A stretch of DNA of 28,565 nt from JAFGDH01 sp964447525 (GCA_964447525.1 CAYUSU010000015.1:1-28565), one strand, 5' to 3'. Numbered from the stretch's first letter, positions 8,628 to 15,212 are shown. Translations and numbers: made by a program. Notes: generated from the sequence alone by a model not told the origin.

Positions 8628-11204
8628 ATGGGAAAAAACATATCCGGATTTTTGTGCGTTTTCTTGGTCTTTGTTTTTGCAGGTGTTGTTATAAATTCAT
8701 TTACAACGGTTTCCGCTGAAGAGGATTTTTTTGTGAGAGACGCCGCGAATAAGTTGTCGGAGTCTCAGATAAATGAGCTGAATAAGATACTCAAAGATTT
8801 TTATGAAGATTATGAATATCAGGTTCATGTATACATTTCTGGAAGGGCCTATGAAAACGAAAAAAAATTCAGGGAATTTGGTGATTTTGCCTTTGAATAC
8901 CTGAATCTTGATAAAAACATTCCCCCGGATGGAAAAAATTATAACATGCTTGTGCTCTATTCCGAGAATGTTGGAGGCAAGCCCGTAATTTATTACGTAT
9001 ACGACAATAACAGCGGATGCGATATTTTCTCTTCTTATATCGACAGATACATACAAAGTTCCGACGTCCTTAGCGCGAACATAGAATCGAGCGATTTTAA
9101 TGGCATCGCGAACAATGTGATCAAAGCCATAAAAACAATAATCAAAATTGCGGGTTATGAATGCAGGATAAACTTGTGCGATGAAATAAACAATGGAATG
9201 GACCCGAGATATCCTAACTACCAATGTGATACTGTCGGGGGGACAATTGTTTTTCGGTGCTATTCCAATACCGGTAATCTCATATATTGCTATGGAGGGG
9301 AATCATATCCTCCTGTTGTGAATAAAGAAGTGATACCTACGAGTTATGATACCACCGAACCCAAGAATGAGGATTTCAGCGCAAATACCGTGAGCTATTA
9401 CAATATTGAAAATTCAAGAAACATGTACAAATACACAGACAAAACCGTTTTTATCGTGTCCGACGAAAATTGGGAAGATGTGATCAGCCTTCTGCCCATT
9501 ACGATCTGGAAAGGGGGAAACGATATATGCAATTCAGTATTTTATGATTCAGAAAAATGCGCATACCCTTTGTTGATTTATCATAAAGAGACTGGGAGCC
9601 AGGACGCGGATTCCATTCTTGATTTTTTAGACCAATATGACGCGGATTACGTCAGGGTTGTCGGAAGGGTACCGGATTATTTCAAGACAGAGATACTGAA
9701 AAGGGTAGATGAGGGAAGCTATCTGGACACTTATAACTATCTTTCCTTTTGGTACACGAGAAACAAGATAGTCATAACCGAAAGAGACTATAAGACAGCA
9801 ATGCTCGCGGCCGTTCTGGCTTCAAGGGAGAATGCCCCTCTGGTTTTCTCCGATGATCCGGACATCTACAACATTATAAGATATACGAATGTTATAGTTG
9901 TCGGGAAGAACCATGGTCTGGAAAAGGAAAAATTCATGAATAACAATGTGAATTTGATAGGCTATTACACCTTTGAGCAGTTACGCGATAAGATGATTTC
10001 CGAAACTGATAAGATGATTCTCCTGAACCCGAATGATATTAATGACGAATACTGCGAAAATATTGAATTCAATCCGGAACATTCCCCGAAAATATCGAAA
10101 ATATACTGTCACGACTCCTTGGCGGCTCCTTATCTTGCCGTGGCAAAGGACGAGGCGATCACGTTCACGGATGTGGAGGCATTCAGTTACGGAATCGATG
10201 GAAATGAAATCGATGAATCCACTTACATTAAAAACCCCGACAAATTATGCGATACGAGGAATAAAGAGCTGGATACAAAACTAACTAAAAACGCAAATGA
10301 AGTTAAAGATGATTTGTATGAACAGGTGAATAATTTCAATTATCTTACCGTGATCTCTTCCCCCAGAGGAATACCTTTCAGTAAAAAAATAGCATGTTAT
10401 AGCAACGGTAACCGGGATGTGAGATATTCGTTTGACAAAATGTTTGTTGATGTGAATTCTGACTGGGTTGAGGACACACCCGTCGGCAGGATATTCGGTG
10501 TCACCGTTTCAGACACCTCTTCATACATTGCAAGGGATGTTTTCTACAAAAAAATTCAGCCCGAATCAGCCAAAAATATTATGCTCATAGGACATTCATT
10601 CGAGAACCATCAGAAATACCTGCCCGTGATAACGCTTAACGCGATGGATGCCGGTTACGAAGTTGAGTGCTATATTTCCAACCATAAGTACGACACTGAG
10701 AATGTTTGCTGGCTTCAATATAGACCACCTCTGTATGATTACAATGACAAAAATTTCATTCTTTTCGGTGGTCACGGATTAACTAGTGAATGGTTTTCAA
10801 CATTTAACGTACAGAATCTCAGAAATATCCAGAAACTTAGCCTGCCTTTTGTGTTTGTGGATGCGTGTCAAACCCTTAATTATTACCAGTCACGTAGTGG
10901 CGACCTTCTGGGGGTAAACTTCATACGCAAGGGCGCACTTGCCTATGTTGGCAATTTAGGGGTTAGTTATAACATTCCCAAAGGAATACCAATAAACATT
11001 GAAAACATTGAAAACATTTTTCAGAAGGATTCGACTCTTGGTTATTCTCTCTTTGAAATTAACAACAAAATTTATGATAATGTCAGAAGTGTTTCTTATT
11101 CTTACATGATTCCGGAAAGGCATTATGCAATGCTGGGTGATCCGACGATAATCCCAGATAAATTAGTGACATTCGACCTGTTACGTGAGGGGGTGGTTGT
11201 ATGA
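8628..11204 (+). CDS. Secreted TPM-domain and gingipain-like (C25 family) cysteine peptidase homologue
   Basis: 858 residues. A signal peptide ends near residue 30 (VSA|EE). A TPM domain follows at about 36-180. A central region (about 255-440) has two Rossmann-like hydrophobic repeats like cell-wall-binding-repeat-2 proteins (YVRVVGRVPDYF, NVIVVGKNHGLE), and a Cys-containing block shared with the gene at base 1 lies near 465-495. The last 280 residues form a gingipain-type caspase-fold domain with GGHG (His716, 10773-10775) and FVDAC (Cys747, 10866-10868), which match the catalytic His/Cys of clan CD peptidases. The final GDPT motif is typical of C25 domains. It is therefore probably an active extracellular cysteine peptidase. 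It overlaps the next gene by four bases (ATGA), so the two are translationally coupled. Substrate unknown. Confidence 0.85.
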   Translation: MGKNISGFLCVFLVFVFAGVVINSFTTVSAEEDFFVRDAANKLSESQINELNKILKDFYEDYEYQVHVYISGRAYENEKKFREFGDFAFEYLNLDKNIPPDGKNYNMLVLYSENVGGKPVIYYVYDNNSGCDIFSSYIDRYIQSSDVLSANIESSDFNGIANNVIKAIKTIIKIAGYECRINLCDEINNGMDPRYPNYQCDTVGGTIVFRCYSNTGNLIYCYGGESYPPVVNKEVIPTSYDTTEPKNEDFSANTVSYYNIENSRNMYKYTDKTVFIVSDENWEDVISLLPITIWKGGNDICNSVFYDSEKCAYPLLIYHKETGSQDADSILDFLDQYDADYVRVVGRVPDYFKTEILKRVDEGSYLDTYNYLSFWYTRNKIVITERDYKTAMLAAVLASRENAPLVFSDDPDIYNIIRYTNVIVVGKNHGLEKEKFMNNNVNLIGYYTFEQLRDKMISETDKMILLNPNDINDEYCENIEFNPEHSPKISKIYCHDSLAAPYLAVAKDEAITFTDVEAFSYGIDGNEIDESTYIKNPDKLCDTRNKELDTKLTKNANEVKDDLYEQVNNFNYLTVISSPRGIPFSKKIACYSNGNRDVRYSFDKMFVDVNSDWVEDTPVGRIFGVTVSDTSSYIARDVFYKKIQPESAKNIMLIGHSFENHQKYLPVITLNAMDAGYEVECYISNHKYDTENVCWLQYRPPLYDYNDKNFILFGGHGLTSEWFSTFNVQNLRNIQKLSLPFVFVDACQTLNYYQSRSGDLLGVNFIRKGALAYVGNLGVSYNIPKGIPINIENIENIFQKDSTLGYSLFEINNKIYDNVRSVSYSYMIPERHYAMLGDPTIIPDKLVTFDLLREGVVV

Positions 11205-12058
11205 GATTCGATATCATTTTAATTGCGTTTTTCGCGGCAGTCCTAACTTTTTCGGTATGTGCCGGATCTGAGATGATCAGTGTGGATTATCAGGGTGGTA
11301 CTTACGGTCCGGGTGATCAGGTGAACCTATCGTTTTCAATAACCAACGAATACGACGATAAGACCAACTTTTCTGTGGAGAGTTATCTGGCTTATCCATG
11401 GCTTCCTACAAGTCCTTCCGTCCGTCTTCTGGAATTAGGTGCGGGGGAAAGTATCACGATATCCGAACCGTTCACGGTGCAGGAGACGTCCGAGAGTGGC
11501 GATTATACCTTCTACGTGACGCTCTTCTTCAACGGGACGGAGACCGAGCAGGAGAACGTGACGTTCGTCGTTTCCGGGACCCTCGACACCTTCGACAGGA
11601 TATACGCCAGGACCTGTTCGGATCTGGAATGCGATAAAGTGAGGACGGTTTTCCTTCTCGGTGAGAAAGCTTATTTGGAGGTATTCAATTCGGAAGACGC
11701 CGAACTCGCGGGGGATGTAATTTATCCAGACGGGGGGACCAGCGGGCTTTCTTTCACCGGAGGATTCGCAATGATAGACATAGAGCCTGCCGGGGATTAT
11801 CTTGTCAATCTTACCGCATCAAGGGAAGGTTATATGACCGAGTCGTGGATGAGAAGATTCACCGTTATACCTGAAGATATTGAATTCGGGGATGAAAATG
11901 TATGTGTTCCCGACGGCGAATGTGAAGGAGATGAGAACCATCAGAACTGTCCTCAGGACTGTTTGCCTGAAGAGGAAAACAATTATTATTATCTTATCAT
12001 TGTTCTTGTAGTTGTTGTAGTCGCAATATCTGCATTTGTCGTAAAGAAATTCAGATGA
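11201..12058 (+). CDS. Membrane-anchored Ig-like surface protein
   Basis: 285 residues. A signal peptide at 1-22 is followed by two beta-rich segments: an NPCBM/CARDB-like adhesive or Ig-like module at about 25-125 (sequence of the form GGTYGPGDQVNLSFSITNEYD) and a second Ig-like module at about 135-225. A Cys-rich knot (CVPDGEC...NCPQDC, about 233-253) of a type common next to membrane anchors in archaeal surface proteins follows. A C-terminal helix at about 260-280 ends in KKFR, so the protein faces outward. Its ATG overlaps the TGA of the C25-like gene, which suggests the two products work together, for example as a membrane partner of the peptidase homologue. That role is inference. Confidence 0.8.
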   Translation: MRFDIILIAFFAAVLTFSVCAGSEMISVDYQGGTYGPGDQVNLSFSITNEYDDKTNFSVESYLAYPWLPTSPSVRLLELGAGESITISEPFTVQETSESGDYTFYVTLFFNGTETEQENVTFVVSGTLDTFDRIYARTCSDLECDKVRTVFLLGEKAYLEVFNSEDAELAGDVIYPDGGTSGLSFTGGFAMIDIEPAGDYLVNLTASREGYMTESWMRRFTVIPEDIEFGDENVCVPDGECEGDENHQNCPQDCLPEEENNYYYLIIVLVVVVVAISAFVVKKFR

Positions 12059-12451
12059 TCATCTGACATGACCTTCTTTAATCAGTGCCGGAAGAATCTT
12101 GTTTCTTACTATCGGCGAGAGAACGGAAGGATCAGTTTCCCCGTTTATCCAGAATAGTTTTTCAATTTCACTCGATGGTTCAGGTTCTCCGATAATATTT
12201 CCGAAATACATCTCTATCCTTACCGTATCGTTTCCGCCTGCCATTGTATCTTCGAATGTCCCGAACAATTCTATGGAATCCTTGTCCACCTTTGTACCGA
12301 GTTCCTCCTTTATCTCCCTTTCCAGACATTCGACGTGGTTCTCCCCGTTTTCAGGTTTCCCCCCGGGGGTTATCAGAAGATCAACACCTTTTTTCTTAAC
12401 GAGAAGCAGCTTTCCGTCCCTTATTATCGCCAGGCCGTGCTTGAAGATCAT
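12059..12451 (-). CDS. Nudix hydrolase
   Basis: 130 residues. A complete Nudix box is visible at residues 31-53: G31, five residues, E37, seven residues, R45-E46-I47-K48-E49-E50-L51-G52-T53. The E49/E50 pair binds the metal. The family hydrolyses nucleoside diphosphates linked to another group; MutT-like cleaning of damaged nucleotides, NADH or ADP-ribose are possible substrates and cannot be told apart here. The length is normal for a single-domain enzyme. Its ATG immediately follows the TAG of the upstream ThiS/MoaD-like gene (no gap), so the two form an operon. It converges tail to tail on the gene ending at 12058. Confidence 0.92.
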   Translation of the reverse strand: MIFKHGLAIIRDGKLLLVKKKGVDLLITPGGKPENGENHVECLEREIKEELGTKVDKDSIELFGTFEDTMAGGNDTVRIEMYFGNIIGEPEPSSEIEKLFWINGETDPSVLSPIVRNKILPALIKEGHVR

Positions 12452-12649
12452 CTACCCACCTGATATTATCCTTATCAGTTCAATCTCGTCTTTATCCTTG
12501 ATTTTAACTTCTTCTGTCAGAATTTCATCGTTCCTTTTCACGAGGACAGTTTCCGGATTAACTCCCATTTCCTTCAGGAGATCAAGTACAGTCTTGCCTT
12601 TCATCTTGATTTTTTCATCCTTCCCGAGATAATTCACCGATACGATCAT
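12452..12649 (-). CDS. ThiS/MoaD-type ubiquitin-like sulfur-carrier protein (SAMP-like)
   Basis: 65 residues with the beta-grasp pattern of ThiS/MoaD (MIVSVNYLGKDEKIKMKG, then TVLDLLKEMG, then VLVKRNDEI) and the diagnostic C-terminal Gly-Gly (IISGG). In this family the terminal Gly is adenylated by an E1-like enzyme and then carries sulfur (thiamine, molybdopterin or tRNA thiolation) or is attached to proteins, as with archaeal SAMPs. No E1 or other sulfur-transfer partner is in the window, so the pathway cannot be assigned. It is the first gene of a two-gene operon with the Nudix hydrolase. A GATGACTT/AAGTCATC inverted repeat lies just upstream of its promoter. Confidence 0.85.
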   Translation of the reverse strand: MIVSVNYLGKDEKIKMKGKTVLDLLKEMGVNPETVLVKRNDEILTEEVKIKDKDEIELIRIISGG

Positions 12650-12691
12650 ACTTAAATTTAATATAAAATACTAAATAAGTAATTGCAGTAT

Positions 12692-12720
12692 GATGACTTA
12701 ATTGAATGAACCAAGTCATC
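12692..12720. promoter_or_regulatory. Inverted repeat GATGACTT-N13-AAGTCATC (copy 1), candidate regulator site
   Basis: Perfect 8-bp arms at 12692-12699 and 12713-12720. It sits upstream of a TATA-like ACTTATTTAG (minus strand, about 12673-12682) that serves the ThiS-like gene. The same arms with a 14-base spacer occur at 17089-17118, upstream of the DEAD-box helicase gene. It is proposed as a binding site for a shared transcription factor, in the position typical of archaeal activators. Confidence 0.4.
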
Positions 12721-12729
12721 TTTCAAGAG

Positions 12730-12771
12730 AAGCGTATGACGTAGGTCTCCGACCTGCGTCCTTCAAAGCTT
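12730..12771 (+). other. Leader hairpin directly before tRNA-Ser
   Basis: A 10-bp stem with a three-base loop (12738-12747 with 12751-12760, one G-U pair) sits inside an outer AAGC/GCTT helix (12730-12733 with 12768-12771) and ends two bases before the tRNA. A similar arrangement precedes tRNA-Glu. It may act in tRNA processing or as a structured leader; function unknown. Confidence 0.5.
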
Positions 12772-12810
12772 ATGCCGGGATGGCCGAGTGGCTAAGGCGA
12801 CGGACTCGAA

Positions 12811-12874
12811 TGGATGTAACAAGGGATGGCGCATGCTTCGTCTGCGTCAAATAATTCCCGATGCGTTAAGAGAC
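12811..12874 (+). other. tRNA-Ser intron 1 (64 nt, position 37/38)
   Basis: Canonical position after the anticodon. The 3' bulge is ACA (12873-12875) and the 5' bulge AAT (12809-12811); the central helix CTC(G)/(A)GAG is three pairs plus a mismatch, so this BHB is slightly relaxed. A competing GGATGT/ACATCC pairing is visible. Confidence 0.8.
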
Positions 12875-12889
12875 ATCCGTTGGGCGTAA

Positions 12890-12930
12890 ACAACGATAGA
12901 AGCAGACCGTGTCTGCTTCAGTTGACGCTA
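12890..12930 (+). other. tRNA-Ser intron 2 (41 nt, variable arm)
   Basis: A full BHB: central helix GCGT (12884-12887) with ACGC (12925-12928); bulges AAA (12888-12890) and TAG (12929-12931); inner helix CAAC/GTTG. Cutting after the second bulge base joins GGGCGTAA to GCCC and makes the variable-arm stem. The intron body is a 9-bp hairpin, GAAGCAGAC with GTCTGCTTC, that recurs before tRNA-Glu. Confidence 0.85.
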
Positions 12931-12947
12931 GCCCGCGCAGGTTCGAA

Positions 12948-13003
12948 TACGAAAAGGATGGGAATTGTCCTTTTGACTTGCTTGTCAAGTCTTTCGTTGG
13001 ATA
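12948..13003 (+). other. tRNA-Ser intron 3 (56 nt, T-loop 59/60)
   Basis: Central helix TTCG (12942-12945) with TGGA (12998-13001, two G-U pairs); bulges AAT and TAT; inner helix ACGAAA (12949-12954) with TTTCGT (12992-12997). Splicing restores the 7-base T-loop TTCGAAT. Confidence 0.85.
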
Positions 13004-13017
13004 TCCTGCTCCCGGCG

Positions 13018-13028
13018 TTTCTTTTTTT
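13018..13028 (+). terminator. T-rich terminator after tRNA-Ser
   Basis: TTTCTTTTTTT directly follows the discriminator base, the usual archaeal termination signal on the plus strand. Confidence 0.6.
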
Positions 13029-13035
13029 AATAGAA

Positions 13036-13686
13036 TTAATAATTAGTTTCTCCTGTGCCGCAGTTTACTGTGTGATCTCCTTCATCGCTGCATACTATTT
13101 GGTTTCCGTTCACATCGAACTTTCTGACGTTTTCTGAGAGTATGTCGGATATGCTACAACACACCCCCCTTACGGTGTTTCTTACCAGCGATTTGTAATT
13201 GCTCTTTTCTGCGTCGAGGTCACTTGTGACGTTGATGACTTCATCAGAACAAATATTGAAATTGTCTTGCAGTCTGCTTTCCCTGTCGGTGCAGTCGATA
13301 AGGTTATTCTTCGTGTTGACGAGGTCCGTTTCCAGACCGTTTGATTTTTCTTTTTCCGCCGTGAGATCATTGCCGCACGTTTCCTTTTCTGATGTTACTG
13401 CGGTTACGGTATCCTGACAATCCTGATAACTCTTTTCCAGTCCAGCTATCTGGCTTTCAAGTCCGCCCGCGTAAATAATGCTCCCGGTCCAGCTGGTTGC
13501 CAGCGAGAACCCGATTACGGCTATAACAAGCACCGCGATAAAGGTTATGGTTCTTCTTCCGCCTCCGCCGCCTCCGGATGATGGCTGTTGGTAACTGTAT
13601 GATGGTGGAGTTTTTTTGCCTTGTGTGGCGCTTAGAATGACTTTCAGAAGTTTTCCAAGATCATTCCCCTTGTCATCTTCACCCAT
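13036..13686 (-). CDS. Single-pass membrane protein with extracellular coiled coil
   Basis: 216 residues. Cytoplasmic N terminus (1-44) ending in a Gly-rich, RR-tipped linker; one membrane helix at about 46-68; then a long heptad-like region (about 75-165) rich in Glu, Lys, Asn, Leu and regularly spaced Cys; and a C-terminal segment with a CC pair, NVT sequon and further Cys. The topology places the coiled coil outside. No family was recognised; roles in envelope organisation or as a partner for surface proteins are possible. It starts about 28 bases from a TATA-like element with a palindrome between (see 13693-13708). It faces tRNA-Ser tail to tail with 18 bases between. Confidence 0.75.
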   Translation of the reverse strand: MGEDDKGNDLGKLLKVILSATQGKKTPPSYSYQQPSSGGGGGGRRTITFIAVLVIAVIGFSLATSWTGSIIYAGGLESQIAGLEKSYQDCQDTVTAVTSEKETCGNDLTAEKEKSNGLETDLVNTKNNLIDCTDRESRLQDNFNICSDEVINVTSDLDAEKSNYKSLVRNTVRGVCCSISDILSENVRKFDVNGNQIVCSDEGDHTVNCGTGETNY

Positions 13687-13692
13687 ATTGAG

Positions 13693-13708
13693 TATTTGTG
13701 AACAAATA
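13693..13708. promoter_or_regulatory. Palindrome TATTTGT-GA-ACAAATA between TATA box and start, candidate operator
   Basis: A perfect inverted repeat with 7-bp arms and a 2-base centre lies 7 to 22 bases before the ATG of the minus-strand gene and borders its TATA-like sequence (about 13706-13717). That position fits a repressor site blocking initiation. Assigned by symmetry and position only. Confidence 0.35.
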
Positions 13709-13792
13709 TTATATACTTGTTTTCAGCCAAGAAACCTTAAAAATACTTGCAGTAAAATAATAGCATAACAGCATGAATCAGACATTGTCCGC

Positions 13793-13866
13793 GGGCCTGT
13801 GGTCTAGTTGGTTAGGACGCGACCCTCACACGGTCGAGATCCCCGGTTCAAATCCGGGTGGGCCCA
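13793..13866 (+). tRNA. tRNA-Val (CAC)
   Basis: 74 nt, no intron. Acceptor GGGCCTG pairs with TGGGCCC (two wobble pairs), discriminator A. Anticodon arm CGACC-CTCACAC-GGTCG gives anticodon CAC (GUG codons). T arm CCCGG-TTCAAAT-CCGGG. It lies 40 bases before a second valine tRNA; a TATA-like TTAAAAATA at about 13737-13745 may be its promoter. Confidence 0.95.
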
Positions 13867-13873
13867 TTAATAT

Positions 13874-13885
13874 ATTTATAAATAA
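13874..13885 (+). promoter_or_regulatory. TATA box for tRNA-Val (GAC)
   Basis: ATTTATAAATAA lies about 22-33 bases before the tRNA, the usual spacing for an archaeal promoter, so the two valine tRNAs are probably transcribed separately. Confidence 0.5.
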
Positions 13886-13906
13886 AATGATTATAAGTAA
13901 CTATCT

Positions 13907-14011
13907 GGGCCGGTAGTCTAGTTGGTTATGACGTCGCCTTGACGTGGATTTTCATCCGTTTGGTGTTCTTCAAAATGGCGGAGGTCGCCGGTTCGAATCC
14001 GGCTCGGCCCA
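13907..14011 (+). tRNA. tRNA-Val (GAC) with one intron
   Basis: Exons 13907-13944 and 13976-14011 give a 74-nt tRNA. Acceptor GGGCCGG pairs with TCGGCCC, discriminator A. Anticodon stem CGCC/GGCG, loop TTGACGT, anticodon GAC (GUC/GUU codons). T arm GCCGG-TTCGAAT-CCGGC. The intron is at 37/38. The minus-strand LAGLIDADG gene overlaps the whole gene from its 3' end to the D-loop. A T-rich stretch follows (from 14012). Confidence 0.95.
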
Positions 14012-14897
14012 TTATTATTTTTTCAACTAATTTTGATTTTTTATATTTAATAGGATGTTTAAATTTTATTTTTTTTAAGAAATCAGATAAAACTTTTTTT
14101 GAACCAATATAAATTCTCCACTCTTCGAGATTTCTTATTTTATCATAAGGTTTTTTTGGTGAATAAAAAGGTCTAGGTTCGTTTACATCTATATCTAAAA
14201 ATTTTAACGATCTATATACGTCATACACGAAATTTTTATCTTTTTGAACAAAAACAAAATATACCTGTTTTTTATCTTTGGTGAAACTTATGCACCCGTC
14301 AGTATCAAATAATCCAGAAAGATAATTTGTTAGAAGTGACTTATTTCTTTTTAAACGTGGTGGAATTTTTAGTTTACCAACTTTCTTTCCAACTGGACAA
14401 AACAATGAAATAAATGAATGTATAACTTTGCTACCAATTTCTAATCTGTAATAATTTCCAAAATTTATTATGTTTCCTTCTGTATTGAATAATTTATAAA
14501 AAATCGGTTTAAGAATATTTTTTATATAATCTTCCGATTCAACAGTTATTGTTACATATTTCATATTTTTATGAACATAACCATCACCATGCAAAACTCC
14601 AAGTATATATGAAACATCTTTGTCGATTTTTTTTGGTATTTTGCATTTTTTTCTCCCAGCTGAAATAAATGTTAATTGATGATAACTCTCTTTTAATAGG
14701 TTAGAATCGAAATTAGAAAATATTTTTAGATATTTAATCGGAATAGGTGTTTTTCCATTTATCCAATTATAATAGGTTGAAATATTTACTTCTTTTTTCA
14801 TTTTTTTAATTAACAAATCTCTATTTTTTTGATGCATAATTTTTAATTTTTTTGATAAACCAAAAACCAATAGTTTTTCGTCTAGTTTTTTCAACAT
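13926..14897 (-). CDS. LAGLIDADG homing endonuclease, free-standing, antisense to tRNA-Val
   Basis: 323 residues as read. A putative helix-turn-helix N-terminal region (about 1-60) precedes two dodecapeptide motifs, YILGVLHGDG (97-106) and YLSGLFDTDG (192-201), about 95 residues apart as in single-chain, two-motif homing endonucleases. The acidic residue of each motif (Asp105, Asp200) is present, so it may be active. Residues 296-323 are encoded by the antisense strand of tRNA-Val (GAC), and the stop codon lies in its D-loop region; that tail may be fortuitous. The gene is visibly far more AT-rich than its neighbours, with Lys/Ile/Phe-heavy coding, which indicates recent transfer. These enzymes cut an intronless target to spread themselves or an intron; the tRNA-Val locus is the obvious candidate target. 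Confidence 0.88.
   Translation of the reverse strand: MLKKLDEKLLVFGLSKKLKIMHQKNRDLLIKKMKKEVNISTYYNWINGKTPIPIKYLKIFSNFDSNLLKESYHQLTFISAGRKKCKIPKKIDKDVSYILGVLHGDGYVHKNMKYVTITVESEDYIKNILKPIFYKLFNTEGNIINFGNYYRLEIGSKVIHSFISLFCPVGKKVGKLKIPPRLKRNKSLLTNYLSGLFDTDGCISFTKDKKQVYFVFVQKDKNFVYDVYRSLKFLDIDVNEPRPFYSPKKPYDKIRNLEEWRIYIGSKKVLSDFLKKIKFKHPIKYKKSKLVEKIIMGRAGFEPATSAILKNTKRMKIHVKATS
13945..13975 (+). other. tRNA-Val (GAC) intron (31 nt, position 37/38)
   Basis: Canonical BHB: central helix TTGA (13939-13942) with TCAA (13970-13973), bulges CGT (13943-13945) and AAT (13974-13976). Cutting after the second base of each bulge gives the expected loop. The intron is too short to encode the adjacent endonuclease. 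Confidence 0.9.
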
Positions 14898-14961
14898 GAT
14901 ATAATATTATTGAAAATAATATAAATATTAAGGTCTATTAATCAATTAAAAACATTCAAAA

Positions 14962-14983
14962 ATCATTTAATATTTATAAAGTA
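14962..14983 (+). promoter_or_regulatory. Putative promoter of tRNA-Glu
   Basis: TTTAATATTTATAAAGTAT contains a strong TATA box. Initiation about 25 bases on would give a leader of roughly 40 bases that holds the hairpin at 15004-15044. Assigned by composition and position. Confidence 0.4.
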
Positions 14984-15003
14984 TATTGCCCCTAATCTGT
15001 AAT

Positions 15004-15044
15004 ATCGAATGAAGCAGACTTTGTCTGCTTCTTACGAAATCGAT
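15004..15044 (+). other. Leader hairpin directly before tRNA-Glu
   Basis: GAAGCAGAC (15011-15019) and GTCTGCTTC (15023-15031) form a perfect 9-bp stem with a three-base loop. An outer ATCGA/TCGAT helix (15004-15008 with 15040-15044) ends at the base before the tRNA. The inner stem is identical to the hairpin in tRNA-Ser intron 2; only the loop differs (TTT versus CGT). Confidence 0.55.
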
Positions 15045-15084
15045 GCCCCTGTAGTCTAGCCCGGTCAAGGATATCGGCCTTTCG

Positions 15085-15134
15085 AGTAACTCTCGAAAGA
15101 GAGGAGGCAAAAAAGCCTATGACTTCACGAAGAA
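15085..15134 (+). other. tRNA-Glu intron 1 (50 nt, position 37/38)
   Basis: Central helix CTTT (15079-15082) with GAAG (15129-15132, one U-G pair), bulges CGA (15083-15085) and AAA (15133-15135). The intron contains further small hairpins (CTCTCG...AGAG and GGC...GCC). Confidence 0.88.
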
Positions 15135-15155
15135 AGCCGAGGACCCGGGTTCAAA

Positions 15156-15212
15156 TCGTGAGTATCAAAGGAATTTGATGCTTGATGGACTTGTTCCGTC
15201 TGTGCGTGAATC
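15156..15212 (+). other. tRNA-Glu intron 2 (57 nt, T-loop 59/60)
   Basis: Central helix TTCA (15150-15153) with TGAA (15207-15210), all Watson-Crick; bulges AAT (15154-15156) and TCT (15211-15213); inner helix CGTG/TGCG with wobble pairs. Splicing restores TTCAAAT. Confidence 0.9.

Larger units (their letters stand above)
12774..13017 (+). tRNA. tRNA-Ser (CGA) with three introns
   Basis: Acceptor stem GCCGGGA (12774-12780) pairs with TCCCGGC (13010-13016), with G as discriminator base as usual for archaeal tRNA-Ser. Exons: 12774-12810, 12875-12889, 12931-12947, 13004-13017, giving an 83-nt type II tRNA. The anticodon stem-loop reads ACGGA-CTCGAAA-TCCGT, anticodon CGA (serine UCG codons). The variable arm GGGC/GCCC and T arm GCAGG-TTCGAAT-CCTGC form only after splicing. 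Introns lie at 37/38, in the variable arm, and in the T-loop at 59/60. CCA is not encoded. A T-rich stretch follows immediately. Confidence 0.93.

Noticed and set aside
12690..12773. Possible C/D-box small RNA (ATGATGA at 12690-12696)
   Set aside because: The C-box-like sequence is present, but there is no CTGA D box in the following 80 bases, and the bases are explained by the GATGACTT inverted repeat.
13926..14011. The C-terminal residues GRAGFEPATS of the endonuclease as a meaningful domain
   Set aside because: This peptide is the well-known translation of an antisense tRNA T-arm; it shows only that the frame runs through tRNA-Val. The protein before it is accepted on its two LAGLIDADG motifs.
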